Assembly: GCF_900108565.1 (NCBI RefSeq)
Contig: NZ_LT629971.1
Location: forward strand, 5,208,001 to 5,272,000
Direction of reading: 5' to 3'
DNA: 64,000 nucleotides
Source: Mycolicibacterium rutilum
GTDB taxonomy: Bacteria; Actinomycetota; Actinomycetes; Mycobacteriales; Mycobacteriaceae
Below the pieces are notes generated by a model. It saw only the letters and a program-made list of their open reading frames with translations. It ran no database searches and was not told the origin of the DNA. Position 1 is the stretch's first letter, and each line of letters starts with the position of its first letter. The position numbers and the translations under genes were made by a program. Below, piece by piece: positions 24,859 to 33,299 of the stretch.

Positions 24859-25308
24859 TCAGTAACCGCGGATCTCGACGGCGTTGACGAACATGCCGTG
24901 ACCGGTGGCGTCGTAGGTGACGCGGGTGCGCAGCCCCTCGGGCTCGATCGTCCAGCCGTTGATCTTGTAGGCGCCGCCGTCGACGGACACCGGGGCGGTC
25001 GGCAGCTGCGCGGGATCGGGCAGCAAACCCCGGTCCCAGAAGAACTCACCGGTGCCACGCACCACCGCGAGGTTCAACCGCTGATGCCACTTGGACGACT
25101 CCCACGGCGCCATCCCCCACGGCTGGCCGTTGGTCAGCGCGCAGACGGTCATCGGCCCACCGCCGAAGGCCGGGTCGTCGGTGCTGACCAGGCAGCGCAC
25201 CGACCCCGACTGCAGGAGCACCATCTGGCCCGTGTCGGCAGCGCCGGCCGGTGGTGCCAGCGCAACGAGTCCGAGCATCACGCCGAAGGCCACCGCTATC
25301 CGCCGCAT
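24859..25308 (-). CDS. Secreted protein of unknown function
   Basis: This 149-aa protein has a clear Sec signal peptide (MRRIAVAFGVMLGLVALAPPAGA, cleavage before ADT). The mature part has paired cysteines (VRCLVST, VCALTNG), Trp-rich loops (GQPWGMAPWESSKWHQ) and ends NAVEIRGY. It resembles small exported mycobacterial proteins without known function. It is convergent with the kinase gene (2-nt gap) and 104 nt downstream of nrdF2. Its own promoter probably lies in that gap. Confidence 0.8.
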   Translation of the reverse strand: MRRIAVAFGVMLGLVALAPPAGAADTGQMVLLQSGSVRCLVSTDDPAFGGGPMTVCALTNGQPWGMAPWESSKWHQRLNLAVVRGTGEFFWDRGLLPDPAQLPTAPVSVDGGAYKINGWTIEPEGLRTRVTYDATGHGMFVNAVEIRGY

Positions 25309-25412
25309 GGTTGTCTCCACGTCCTCCGCGATTGAGCTGTCAGCGGAGAATGCTCTCACGCCGGCGATCGCGGCCGGCCGGTTTCCCGCGAACTGTCGCG
25401 CGGGTCACCGGG

Positions 25413-26387
25413 TCAGAAGTCCCAGTCCTCGTCTTCGGTGTTGACGGCCTTGCCGATCACATAGCTGCTGCCCGACCCGGAGAAGAAGTCGTGGTTCTCG
25501 TCGGCGTTGGGCGCCAGCGCCGACAGGATCGCCGGGTTGACGTCGGTCTCGTCGCGCGGGAACAGCGCCTCGTAGCCCAGGTTCATCAGGGCCTTGTTGG
25601 CGTTGTAGCGCAAGAACTTCTTGACGTCCTCGGTCAACCCGACGGCGTCGTAGAGGTCCTGGGTGTATTCGACCTCGTTGTCGTAGAGCTCGAAGAGCAG
25701 CTCGTAGGTGTAGTCCTTGAGCTCCTGCTGGGTGGCGGCGCCCTCCATGGCCAGCCCGCGCTGGAACTTATAGCCGATGTAGTAGCCGTGCACGGCCTCG
25801 TCGCGGATGATCAACCGGATCATGTCAGCGGTGTTGGTCAGCTTGGCCCGGCTGGACCAGTACATCGGCAGGTAGAAGCCGGAGTAGAACAGGAAGCTCT
25901 CGAGCAGCGTGGAGGCCACTTTGCGCTTGAGCGGCTCGTCACCCTTGTAGTACTGCATGACGATCTCGGCCTTGCGCTGCAGGTTGGGGTTCTCCTCCGA
26001 CCACCGGAACGCGTCGTCGATCTCGGCCGTCGAGCACAGCGTGGAGAAGATGTTGCTGTAGCTGCGCGCGTGCACCGACTCCATGAACGCGATGTTGGTG
26101 TAGACGGCTTCCTCATGCGGGGTCAGCGCGTCGGGGATCAGGCTGACCGCGCCGACGGTGCCCTGGATCGTGTCGAGCAGCGTCAGACCGGTGAACACCC
26201 GCATCGTCAGCTGCTTCTCGCTGTCGTTGAGCGTGTTCCACGACGGGATGTCGTTGGACACCGGCACCTTCTCCGGCAACCAGAAGTTGCCCGTCAGCCG
26301 GTCCCAGACCTCGGCGTCCTTCTCGTCTTGGAGACGGTTCCAGTTGATCGCCGAGACGCGGTCGATCAGCTTCATGCCATCACTCAC
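25413..26387 (-). CDS. nrdF2: Class Ib ribonucleotide reductase small subunit NrdF2
   Basis: This 324-aa R2F protein supplies the metal-tyrosyl radical for deoxyribonucleotide synthesis. Ligands and radical residue are at the positions known for M. tuberculosis NrdF2: D72, E103, H106, E163, E197, H200, and Tyr110 in FMESVHARSY. The start is GTG 26387 (MSDGMKLIDRV). The partner large subunit nrdE lies 18 kb away, as in M. tuberculosis where the nrdF2 and nrdHIE units are separate. A pair of NrdR boxes lies 62-109 nt upstream of the start. Confidence 0.97.
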   Translation of the reverse strand: MSDGMKLIDRVSAINWNRLQDEKDAEVWDRLTGNFWLPEKVPVSNDIPSWNTLNDSEKQLTMRVFTGLTLLDTIQGTVGAVSLIPDALTPHEEAVYTNIAFMESVHARSYSNIFSTLCSTAEIDDAFRWSEENPNLQRKAEIVMQYYKGDEPLKRKVASTLLESFLFYSGFYLPMYWSSRAKLTNTADMIRLIIRDEAVHGYYIGYKFQRGLAMEGAATQQELKDYTYELLFELYDNEVEYTQDLYDAVGLTEDVKKFLRYNANKALMNLGYEALFPRDETDVNPAILSALAPNADENHDFFSGSGSSYVIGKAVNTEDEDWDF

Positions 26388-26448
26388 GAGAACCCCATTT
26401 CACCTGGCTTTTTGTCTGGCGCCGCGGCATCTCTGCGCGACGCCTCCA

Positions 26449-26496
26449 ACACTACAACTGGTGTCGGACATCCCAGCGCTATACGAGATGTTGTGT
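26449..26496. promoter_or_regulatory. Paired NrdR boxes upstream of nrdF2
   Basis: Box 1 ACACTACAACTGGTGT (26449-26464) and box 2 ATACGAGATGTTGTGT (26481-26496) start 32 nt apart, about three helical turns. NrdR, a zinc-ATP-cone repressor, binds such tandem boxes. The arrangement is repeated almost exactly upstream of nrdH at 47106. Confidence 0.85.
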
Positions 26497-26585
26497 CTGG
26501 CGTGTCGCGTCGATGTCGCAAATCACCGCCGGTAGAAGCCCATGCCCCGGTGGTGTAACTCGTCGGCGGTCACCCACATCCCGAC

Positions 26586-27056
26586 CTAGGCGTGGGCCGC
26601 CGGCGCCGCGACGCTGACCCTGGTCATCAGCTCGTCGAGCGCCACCAGGTCGAGGTAGGCCGTCACGCGGGCCACCTGTTCGTCGCGCATGGTCATCACC
26701 CAGGCGTAGTCGTTGACGTACGGCACACCGTCACGCGCGGTCGCGGTTCCGCGCCACCGTGCCACCACGACATCGCCCTCGGTGATCAGCTCTCGGACCT
26801 CGGCCCGGATCTGGCCCTCGAGGCGAGACACGATGGGCGCGACCGCTTCTCGCAGGAATTGAGATCGGCTGGTGTAGGTCGTCGGATCGGCGGCCCGCGC
26901 CACGGTCCACTGGACGTCGTCGGCGAGGATCGCGTAGAAGCCGTGTTCGTCGCCGACGCCACGTGCGAATGCGTCATGCACCACGTCGGCATTGCGCTGT
27001 TCCTGCGCGCTGCGAACCGGGCCCTCGGCGTTGCCGGTCGCGCAGCCCGTCGTCAC
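26586..27056 (-). CDS. SnoaL/ketosteroid-isomerase-fold protein, possibly a lipoprotein with a broken leader
   Basis: The 156-aa frame encodes a nuclear-transport-factor-2-like domain (DVVHDAFARGV..FYAILADDVQWTV, EGDVVVARWRGTATARDG, YAWVMTMRDEQVARVTAYLD). Such proteins isomerise or hydrate small ligands, or bind them. The only start in frame is GTG 27056. The upstream sequence encodes MNPHLLRATTLIL in the +1 frame from an ATG at 27114, then stops, while the main frame upstream of the GTG reads ALFAA followed by VTTGC. Together these look like a signal peptide split by a one-base shift. Confidence 0.75.
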   Translation of the reverse strand: MTTGCATGNAEGPVRSAQEQRNADVVHDAFARGVGDEHGFYAILADDVQWTVARAADPTTYTSRSQFLREAVAPIVSRLEGQIRAEVRELITEGDVVVARWRGTATARDGVPYVNDYAWVMTMRDEQVARVTAYLDLVALDELMTRVSVAAPAAHA

Positions 27057-27182
27057 GGCAGCGAACAGCGCGTCAGAGGATCAACGTCGTCGCGCGCAAC
27101 AGGTGAGGATTCATGGAACCGACGCTAGGAGCGCCGGCGCGAGCCTGGGAGGTTGCGGCTCTCCCAGGATCACCGCACCCGG

Positions 27183-28682
27183 CTAGCTACTGAAGCTGTA
27201 CTCCGACGCGTCGAACTTGCGGGTCGCCAGCCAGTACTGCCAGGTCATCCCGCTCCACAGCGTGCGGTTGACGCCGTGCTCGTCGAGATACCAGCTGCGG
27301 CATCCTCCGGTGCTCCACACCGTGCCGGCCAGCTCGTCCTGCAGTTCCTCGTTGTAGCGGTCCTGCGCCTCGCGGGTCGGCGCCAGCGCCTGGGCGCCCG
27401 CCTTGTCCACCGCGGCGATGGCCTGGGCCGCGTAGCGGATCTGCGACTCGATCATGAACACCACCGAGTTGTGCCCCAGCGCGGTGTTGGGTCCGAGCAG
27501 GAAGAACAGGTTCGGCATGTCGGCGACCGTGATACCGCGCAGCGCCGCGATGCCTTCGCGGTTCCACCGGTCGACCAGGTCTTCACCGCGCGGCCCCTTG
27601 ATCTGGACGTAGGTGTAGGAGTCGGTGACGTGAAAACCGGTGGCGAACACCACGACATCGACGTCGTGGGCGGCGCCGTCGGCGGTGACGATGCCGGTCG
27701 GGGTGAACCGCTGGATCGCTTCGGTGATCACCTGGGTCTTCGGGTTGGCGATACCGCGGTAGTAGGTGTCGGAGTTGAGGATTCGCTTGCAACCCGCCCG
27801 GTAATCGGGGGTGAGCTTGCGGCGCAGCTCCGGATCCTTGATCGACTTGCGGATGTTCCACTTGCCCAGCAGCTCACCGATTTTCAGCAGCCTCGGCTGC
27901 TGGGTCATCGCGAAGCCGACCCCTTCGTGGATCCAGTAGATGCCCGCGCGCATCAACCGGCGGGTGCCCGGCACGGTCGCGAACATGTTGCGCATCCACT
28001 GCGGGATCGGGTTGTTGGGCCGCGGCATCACCCACGCCGGGGTGCGCTGGTAGAGCTGCAGTTCGGCCACGTCCTTGACGATCTCCGGCACGATCTGGAT
28101 GGCGCTGGCGCCGGTGCCGATCACCGCGACTCGCTTGCCCGTCAGCTCGACGCTGTGCTCCCACTCCGCGGAATGGAAAGCGGCACCGCCGAATTCGTCG
28201 AGGCCGGGAAAGTCCGGAACCATCGGGATGTGCAGGCCGCCCGCGCCCGAGATGACGAACTGCGCGACGAACTCGCGGCCGTCCTTGGTGAACACGTGCC
28301 AGCGGTTCTCGTCGTCATCCCAGTGCGCGCGGTCGACGTGCGAGCCGAACCGGGTGTAGCGGCGCAGCCCGTACTTGTCGGCGACACCCTTGAGGTAGTC
28401 GAAAATCTCCGGCTGAAACGACCACATATGGCTCCAGTCGGCCTTCGGTTCGAAGGAGAACGAGTACATGTGTGACGGGATGTCGCAGGCGCAACCCGGA
28501 TAGGTGTTGTCGCGCCAGGTGCCGCCGATCTCGTCGGCCTTCTCCAGGATCAGGAAATCGACGTTGCGGCGCTGCAGCGCGATCGCCATGCCGAGCCCGG
28601 AGAAGCCCGCGCCGATGATCAGCGCTCGGGTGTGCACCGGTTTCGTCGCGGTCGGCTCGGCTGCCTGCTCGGCAAGGGTCAT
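27183..28682 (-). CDS. Flavin-containing Baeyer-Villiger-type monooxygenase (Rv3049c-like)
   Basis: This 499-aa class B flavoprotein has an FAD-binding GAGFSG (24-29), an NADPH-binding GTGASA (189-194) and, between them, the Baeyer-Villiger fingerprint FxGxxxHxxxW (F164-W174). It uses O2 and NADPH to oxygenate ketones or heteroatoms; M. tuberculosis Rv3049c is its positional equivalent. It is 83 nt downstream of a TetR gene on the same strand, probably its regulator. Confidence 0.93.
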   Translation of the reverse strand: MTLAEQAAEPTATKPVHTRALIIGAGFSGLGMAIALQRRNVDFLILEKADEIGGTWRDNTYPGCACDIPSHMYSFSFEPKADWSHMWSFQPEIFDYLKGVADKYGLRRYTRFGSHVDRAHWDDDENRWHVFTKDGREFVAQFVISGAGGLHIPMVPDFPGLDEFGGAAFHSAEWEHSVELTGKRVAVIGTGASAIQIVPEIVKDVAELQLYQRTPAWVMPRPNNPIPQWMRNMFATVPGTRRLMRAGIYWIHEGVGFAMTQQPRLLKIGELLGKWNIRKSIKDPELRRKLTPDYRAGCKRILNSDTYYRGIANPKTQVITEAIQRFTPTGIVTADGAAHDVDVVVFATGFHVTDSYTYVQIKGPRGEDLVDRWNREGIAALRGITVADMPNLFFLLGPNTALGHNSVVFMIESQIRYAAQAIAAVDKAGAQALAPTREAQDRYNEELQDELAGTVWSTGGCRSWYLDEHGVNRTLWSGMTWQYWLATRKFDASEYSFSS

Positions 28683-28765
28683 CGTCGTCTCTACTTCCTG
28701 GGAACGCCGGTACCGGGTACTTGAAAGCCAGTGTCCGGTTCGGGGCCGACGGTGTCAACGCGCCG

Positions 28766-29506
28766 TCAGGCGACAGGCTGCTGCTTGGCGACCGCGGTGT
28801 GGATGGGCTGGTCGGCGTCGATCTTGATGCCGATCAGCTCGGCGGTGCCGTTGATGGCGCCCACCATGATCGTGGTCATGTGCGCGACGAACTGGTCGGC
28901 AGGCATCCGGCGCGGGTTGTCGTCGTCGGCGCCGAGCCACCAGTCTGTCGCGGAGGCGGCGGTGCCGAAGATCGCGTACGCCGCGAGCTCGAACGCCGCC
29001 GGATCCGGCGCCAGGTCCTTGAGTTCGGCGCTGATCATGTCGGCGACCGCCAGCGTGATCTCGCTGCCCTTGTTGACGGCGGTCATCGCGGCCGCGGACT
29101 GGTCGGCGAACCGGCCCTGCAGCAGGAACCGAACCACGTTGGGGTGCTGCTCGACCAGCTCGACGTAGTGCCCCACACCGCGCGCGACGATCTGGCGCGC
29201 CGAGTCGTGCTCGACATCGATCGACGGGATGATCGCCGCCCACAGCATGTCGCGCATCCGCTGACCGATCTCGGTGAACATGTCCGACTTGTCGGTGAAG
29301 TGCCGGTAGATCTTCGGCTTGGCGGTGCCGGCCTCCTCGGCGATCTCGCGCACGCTGACGTTGGGACCCAGGCGGTCGATGGCGCGGAAGGCGGCGTCGA
29401 CGATCTCGGCCCGCACCTTCTTGCGGTGCTCACGCCAGCGTTCGCTGCGGGCGTCGACCTTGACACCCGGTTCGCCGCTGGGGCGTGGCTTGGACCCTCG
29501 TCGCAC
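28766..29506 (-). CDS. TetR-family regulator (Rv3050c-like)
   Basis: This 246-aa regulator has the HTH at about residues 30-75 (IVDAAFRAIDRLGPNVSVREIAEEAGTAKPKIYRHFTDKSDMF). I chose GTG 29506 (VRRGSKPRPSG) because the basic tail before the HTH is typical and the length agrees with my memory of Rv3050c. It is the last gene of the M. tuberculosis-like order before the accessory block, is divergent from the geranylgeranyl-reductase-like gene, and lies just upstream of the monooxygenase it may control. Confidence 0.88.
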   Translation of the reverse strand: MRRGSKPRPSGEPGVKVDARSERWREHRKKVRAEIVDAAFRAIDRLGPNVSVREIAEEAGTAKPKIYRHFTDKSDMFTEIGQRMRDMLWAAIIPSIDVEHDSARQIVARGVGHYVELVEQHPNVVRFLLQGRFADQSAAAMTAVNKGSEITLAVADMISAELKDLAPDPAAFELAAYAIFGTAASATDWWLGADDDNPRRMPADQFVAHMTTIMVGAINGTAELIGIKIDADQPIHTAVAKQQPVA

Positions 29507-29624
29507 CCGGTCACTGTACCGCTCGGGCACTGCTGACCTGCTCAGACCGCGCTGGTGCGTGTTTCGCGCGGCGCTGGGCAGCCAAGTAATATCGCTGCGA
29601 CAGCCGAACGACGAGACGAGTTTC

Positions 29625-30806
29625 ATGACGCAGCGATACGACCTGGTCATCGCGGGTGGCGGGCCTTCCGGCTCGGCCGCCGCGTGGCAGGCCGCGCAGA
29701 CCGGCGCGAAGGTAGTGGTCCTGGACAAGGCCGAATTCCCGCGGGCCAAGCCCTGCGGCGACGGGCTCACCGCCCGCGCCGTGAGCTATCTGCAGAAGAT
29801 GGGGCTGGCCGAGGAGGTCGCCACCTACCACCGGGTGAACCGCGTGACGGTGTTCAGCCCGAGCGAGTGGGAGCTGTCGTTTCCCAAGCGGCCCGGCATG
29901 CCCGACCACGGCCACACGGTCAGCCGTGAGCGCCTCGACACCACCCTGCTCAAGCACGCCGAGTCGGCGGGCGCCGAGGTGCGCCAGGGCGCCGAGGTGA
30001 GCGGGCCGATCCTGGAGAACGGCCGGGTCGTCGGGGTGACGCTCAAGAGCGGCGAGAAGGTGTACGGCGACGCGGTGATCGCCGCCGACGGCGCCTACTC
30101 CCCCATCAAGCGCGCGTTGAAGATCGACTCGGAGTACAACGGCTACTCGGCGATCGCCATCCGTTCGGAGATGCACGCCAACCGGCCCGACTCCGACAGC
30201 CTCGACATCTACCTCAAACTCGTCTTCGAGGGTGATCAGCTGCCCGGATACGGCTGGGTGTTCCCGATGGGCAACGGGATCTTCAACATCGGGCTGGGCT
30301 ACGTCAACAGTTACAAGAACTGGCAGTCGATCAACGCCACCCAGTTCCTCGGCGACTTCCTGCGCACGCTGCCGCGCGAGTGGGACCTCCCGCCGATCGA
30401 AGAGCTGAAGAAGAACAAGAGCGTTCGCGCCTGGCGGCTGCCGATGGGCTTCACCGCGTGGCCGCCGTGGCGACCCGGCGTGCTGTTCACCGGCGACTCG
30501 CTGGGCGCGGGCAAGCCGGCATCAGGTGCGGGGATCTCCAAGGCGCTGGAATCTGGTCTGGCCGCGGGCGAGTGCGCGATCGCGGCGCTGCAGAACGGCG
30601 GCCCCGACGACTTCACCAATTACGGGCAGCGCATGGAGGCGGCGTGGGGCCGGGAGTACCGGCGCGGCCGCTACATGCACAAGCTCATCGGACAGCCGAA
30701 GCTGGCCAACGCGGGCGTGAAGCTGATCGACAACGCCGCGTTCCGCGACCGGATGCTCAAGGCGCTCTACAAGAAGGCCCAGGGCCCGCAGCACACCATC
30801 AAGTGA
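29625..30806 (+). CDS. Geranylgeranyl-reductase-family FAD oxidoreductase
   Basis: This 393-aa flavoprotein has an N-terminal FAD loop (VIAGGGPSGSAAAW), the PCGDG motif of geranylgeranyl reductases (RAKPCGDGLTARA), VSRERLDTTLL, and the second FAD contact FTGDSLGAGKPASGAGISKALESG. The family saturates isoprenoid double bonds; in mycobacteria a relative (MenJ) reduces menaquinone's side chain. The substrate here is not evident. It is the first gene of the accessory block and ends at a long hairpin (30814-30862). Confidence 0.9.
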   Translation: MTQRYDLVIAGGGPSGSAAAWQAAQTGAKVVVLDKAEFPRAKPCGDGLTARAVSYLQKMGLAEEVATYHRVNRVTVFSPSEWELSFPKRPGMPDHGHTVSRERLDTTLLKHAESAGAEVRQGAEVSGPILENGRVVGVTLKSGEKVYGDAVIAADGAYSPIKRALKIDSEYNGYSAIAIRSEMHANRPDSDSLDIYLKLVFEGDQLPGYGWVFPMGNGIFNIGLGYVNSYKNWQSINATQFLGDFLRTLPREWDLPPIEELKKNKSVRAWRLPMGFTAWPPWRPGVLFTGDSLGAGKPASGAGISKALESGLAAGECAIAALQNGGPDDFTNYGQRMEAAWGREYRRGRYMHKLIGQPKLANAGVKLIDNAAFRDRMLKALYKKAQGPQHTIK

Positions 30807-30813
30807 GGCCGAA

Positions 30814-30862
30814 CGGCCAGTTATCCCGTGCGTTTCGCAGCGAAACGTCGGATAATTGGCCG
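30814..30862. terminator. Long two-part hairpin after the geranylgeranyl-reductase-like gene
   Basis: The outer arms are 30814-30826 (CGGCCAGTTATCC) and 30850-30862, paired over 13 nt with one G-T wobble. An inner perfect stem pairs CGTTTCG (30831-30837) with CGAAACG (30841-30847). It starts 8 nt after the TGA and ends 61 nt before the RyR gene. It fits a terminator that insulates the two genes; there is no T-tract. Confidence 0.65.
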
Positions 30863-30923
30863 CTCGCCGCGGTTCGAGTAGTAATCGGGGCGAGCGCTCG
30901 GTGATCTTCACTAGACTCCGCGT

Positions 30924-33290
30924 ATGGGTGGAGGGGCCAGCGGTGCGGCGGTCGCGCGCGCTGCGGTCACTGCTGTCACCGTCCTCCTGCTCGGCTACCT
31001 GGCTGCGATAGCGCTCTATCCTCAACTGCGTCAACGTCTTCCGAACGGTCTGCGGTGGTTCGGCGAGCCGACACCGGTGTCGGTACCGACGATCATCGTC
31101 GTCGTGACGCTGCTTCTGGTCGTGGGCGCCACGATCTTTCGCGCGCACGGCGTCCGGGAGACCGGCGCACCGCTGGCCGTGGTGGCCGGGCTGGCGATCA
31201 TCAGCCTCGGCCTGAGCCTCGCCTCGTTCTGGCGGTGCCACGACGACTCTCACCCGTTTTTCTTCGCGCCGCTGATCGGGGCGGTCGGCGTCGTCAAGGG
31301 CGGTACCGGCGCGCTCGAAACCGAGGCCGGTTCGTGCCCCACACCGGTGCCGGTCGCACTGGAGATTGCCCGTCTGTCCGCGCTGGCCGCGATCTTCCTG
31401 GGTGTGATCGGTGTCGCGACCGCGCTCTTCCGGAGCCGGATGGACCGGCTGCGGGTCCGGTTCGCCCGATCGGTGACCGTCGTCGTTGGCGTCGACGACG
31501 ACAGCCAGTCGATGGTTGAGGCAGTCTCTGAGACCCTGAGTCGGCGCAGCACGCTCGTGGTGCTCACCTCGATCCCGGACCGCCACTGCGTGCACGACGC
31601 ACGGCGTCGTGGGGCCCGAGTGCTCACCACCGATCTCAGCCGGCCCGAGGCACTGGCGACGCTGTCCTTGTGGCGCCGCCTCGACAGGCTGTATCTGCTG
31701 TCGGCGGATCCATCGGCGAATCTGCGGCGTCTCGCCGCGATCAACAGCGCGTTGCCGGACCACGAACGGCAGCGCATTCCGCTCATCGTCAGGATCGACG
31801 ATCCCTGGCAGGCGACGGCGTGGCGCGCAAAGCATTTCGGCGGCACCGACACCCGATGGGCCGCCGACGCCGTGGGCAAGTACGAGGTGACCGCCCGCCG
31901 CTTGTTGGACAGCATCACCGCCGAACGGGTCGAGCGACTACTGGTGTGCGGATCCTCGGCGTTGACACTGGCGTTGTGCGCCGACCTTGCGCAGCGTCGC
32001 CTGGAACGCGACTATCACGCCGCCGAGGGCACCACTCCGCTACCCCGCCTCGTCCTGGTCGCCGAGAACGCCGACGAGTATCGCCGCGACCACGAGCACA
32101 ACCTCCGGCAATCGGGTGTGTCGCCGGACCGTGTCACCGTCGATGTAGTCACCGAAAAACCCTCTGTCGCGATGCTTTTGGCGCTCGTCGAGCGCGGCGA
32201 CCCGGCGGCGACAGCGCTGATCCTCGTCGACGCCCCTACGCTCGACCCGACGACTGCGACCCGGTTGGCCGCACGACTACCGGCCACCAGCATCTGGTCC
32301 TGGGACCCGACTGCCGAAGGATCGGACGACCGCGCCGCACTGGTCGGCGAACTTCGCACGTTCCGGCTGAACATGGACATGCCGAACGGCCAAGCTCATG
32401 ACGCCTGGGAACGCGCCGCCAGACTCATCCACGAGCGCTATTCCGCCGCTACCGCTCACCGCACGGCAGCGACCGCCCCGTGGCGCGAGCTCGACGAGTT
32501 CTATCGCGGGTCGAACCGGCGGCAGGTCCAGAACATCCTCTGGATCGTCGAGGCGATCGGCGGGCACACCTGGAACACGTTCGGCGCCGAGACCGAGGTG
32601 GTCTCGACCGCCGACCTGCGCGGGCTCGAACCGCTCGAACAGCTCGGCCGCATGGGATTCGACCGCAAGCGAGCTATGGCCATGGCACGCGCGGAGCACG
32701 AAGACTGGTGCCGCTACTACCGCAAACACGGCTGGCGGCACGGCCCGGCCCGCGACGACGGCCGCAAGGTGCACGACAAACTGGTCGACTGGGCCGTGAT
32801 GGCCTCCGACCCCGAACTGCTGGCGCAATCGCTGAGCAGTCTCGCCGTATCGCTGACCGCGATGCGCGAACTCGGTTATCGTTCGCGCCCTGTCGCAGCG
32901 GGCGAGGGCGCCCGGTGGCTGCGGTTCCGCCGCGCCGGCACGGTCATCGCGGAGAAGCGCACCCAACCGTGGACGTGGACCGCCGGCTCCGGTGATTCGA
33001 TGCAGGCCAGTGCGGGTGACTGGGCCGTGCGCGATCCCGACGGCGGGGACTGGTGGTCGGTGCGCGACGACATTTTCACCGCGGGCTACGAACACGTCGA
33101 CGGCGACCGTTGGCGCAGAGCCGGTTTCGCGATGGCACGCCCCGCCCGGGACGGCGAGGTCGTCGAGACGCTCGAGGGGCCTGTCACCGCGTCGGCCGGT
33201 GACTGGGTGGTCCGCGGCGACCGCGACGAGCAGTGGCCGGTGCCGGGCGACCAGTTCGGGCGCCGCTACCAAGGCCCGATCGCGGACTGA
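30924..33290 (+). CDS. Membrane protein with TrkA-N-like nucleotide-binding and RyR domains
   Basis: The 788-aa protein has four predicted TM helices (about 13-31, 53-73, 83-102, 148-168) with two external cysteines (C105, C138). Two Rossmann-like segments follow: SVTVVVGVDDDSQ..., LVVLTSIP..., ARVLTTDLS at 183-300, and LLVCGSSALTLALCADLA at 338-440. These resemble TrkA-N/RCK regions of ion channels, although the glycine-rich loop is not canonical. Residues 520-655 look like a RyR domain (ARAEHEDWCRYYRKHGW, then RKVHDKLVDW). The C-terminus holds two repeats with ASAGDWAV/ASAGDWVV and WxVxxDxF. In bacteria, RyR-type proteins have been proposed to sense nucleotides in conflict systems. It is convergent with the TIR-STAND gene with one base between the stops. 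Confidence 0.8.
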   Translation: MGGGASGAAVARAAVTAVTVLLLGYLAAIALYPQLRQRLPNGLRWFGEPTPVSVPTIIVVVTLLLVVGATIFRAHGVRETGAPLAVVAGLAIISLGLSLASFWRCHDDSHPFFFAPLIGAVGVVKGGTGALETEAGSCPTPVPVALEIARLSALAAIFLGVIGVATALFRSRMDRLRVRFARSVTVVVGVDDDSQSMVEAVSETLSRRSTLVVLTSIPDRHCVHDARRRGARVLTTDLSRPEALATLSLWRRLDRLYLLSADPSANLRRLAAINSALPDHERQRIPLIVRIDDPWQATAWRAKHFGGTDTRWAADAVGKYEVTARRLLDSITAERVERLLVCGSSALTLALCADLAQRRLERDYHAAEGTTPLPRLVLVAENADEYRRDHEHNLRQSGVSPDRVTVDVVTEKPSVAMLLALVERGDPAATALILVDAPTLDPTTATRLAARLPATSIWSWDPTAEGSDDRAALVGELRTFRLNMDMPNGQAHDAWERAARLIHERYSAATAHRTAATAPWRELDEFYRGSNRRQVQNILWIVEAIGGHTWNTFGAETEVVSTADLRGLEPLEQLGRMGFDRKRAMAMARAEHEDWCRYYRKHGWRHGPARDDGRKVHDKLVDWAVMASDPELLAQSLSSLAVSLTAMRELGYRSRPVAAGEGARWLRFRRAGTVIAEKRTQPWTWTAGSGDSMQASAGDWAVRDPDGGDWWSVRDDIFTAGYEHVDGDRWRRAGFAMARPARDGEVVETLEGPVTASAGDWVVRGDRDEQWPVPGDQFGRRYQGPIAD

Positions 33291-33299
33291 GTCAGTCCG
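33283..33299. terminator. Palindrome carrying both convergent stop codons
   Basis: CGGACTGA (33283-33290) and TCAGTCCG (33292-33299) form a perfect 8-nt inverted repeat around a single G. The TGA of the RyR gene and the reverse-strand TGA of the TIR gene are its two inner ends. It is too small for a strong terminator but matches no other feature. Confidence 0.5.

Noticed and set aside
28707..28716. CCGGTACCGG palindrome upstream of the flavin monooxygenase
   Set aside because: It is short and likely by chance in GC-rich DNA; there is no second site to support an operator.
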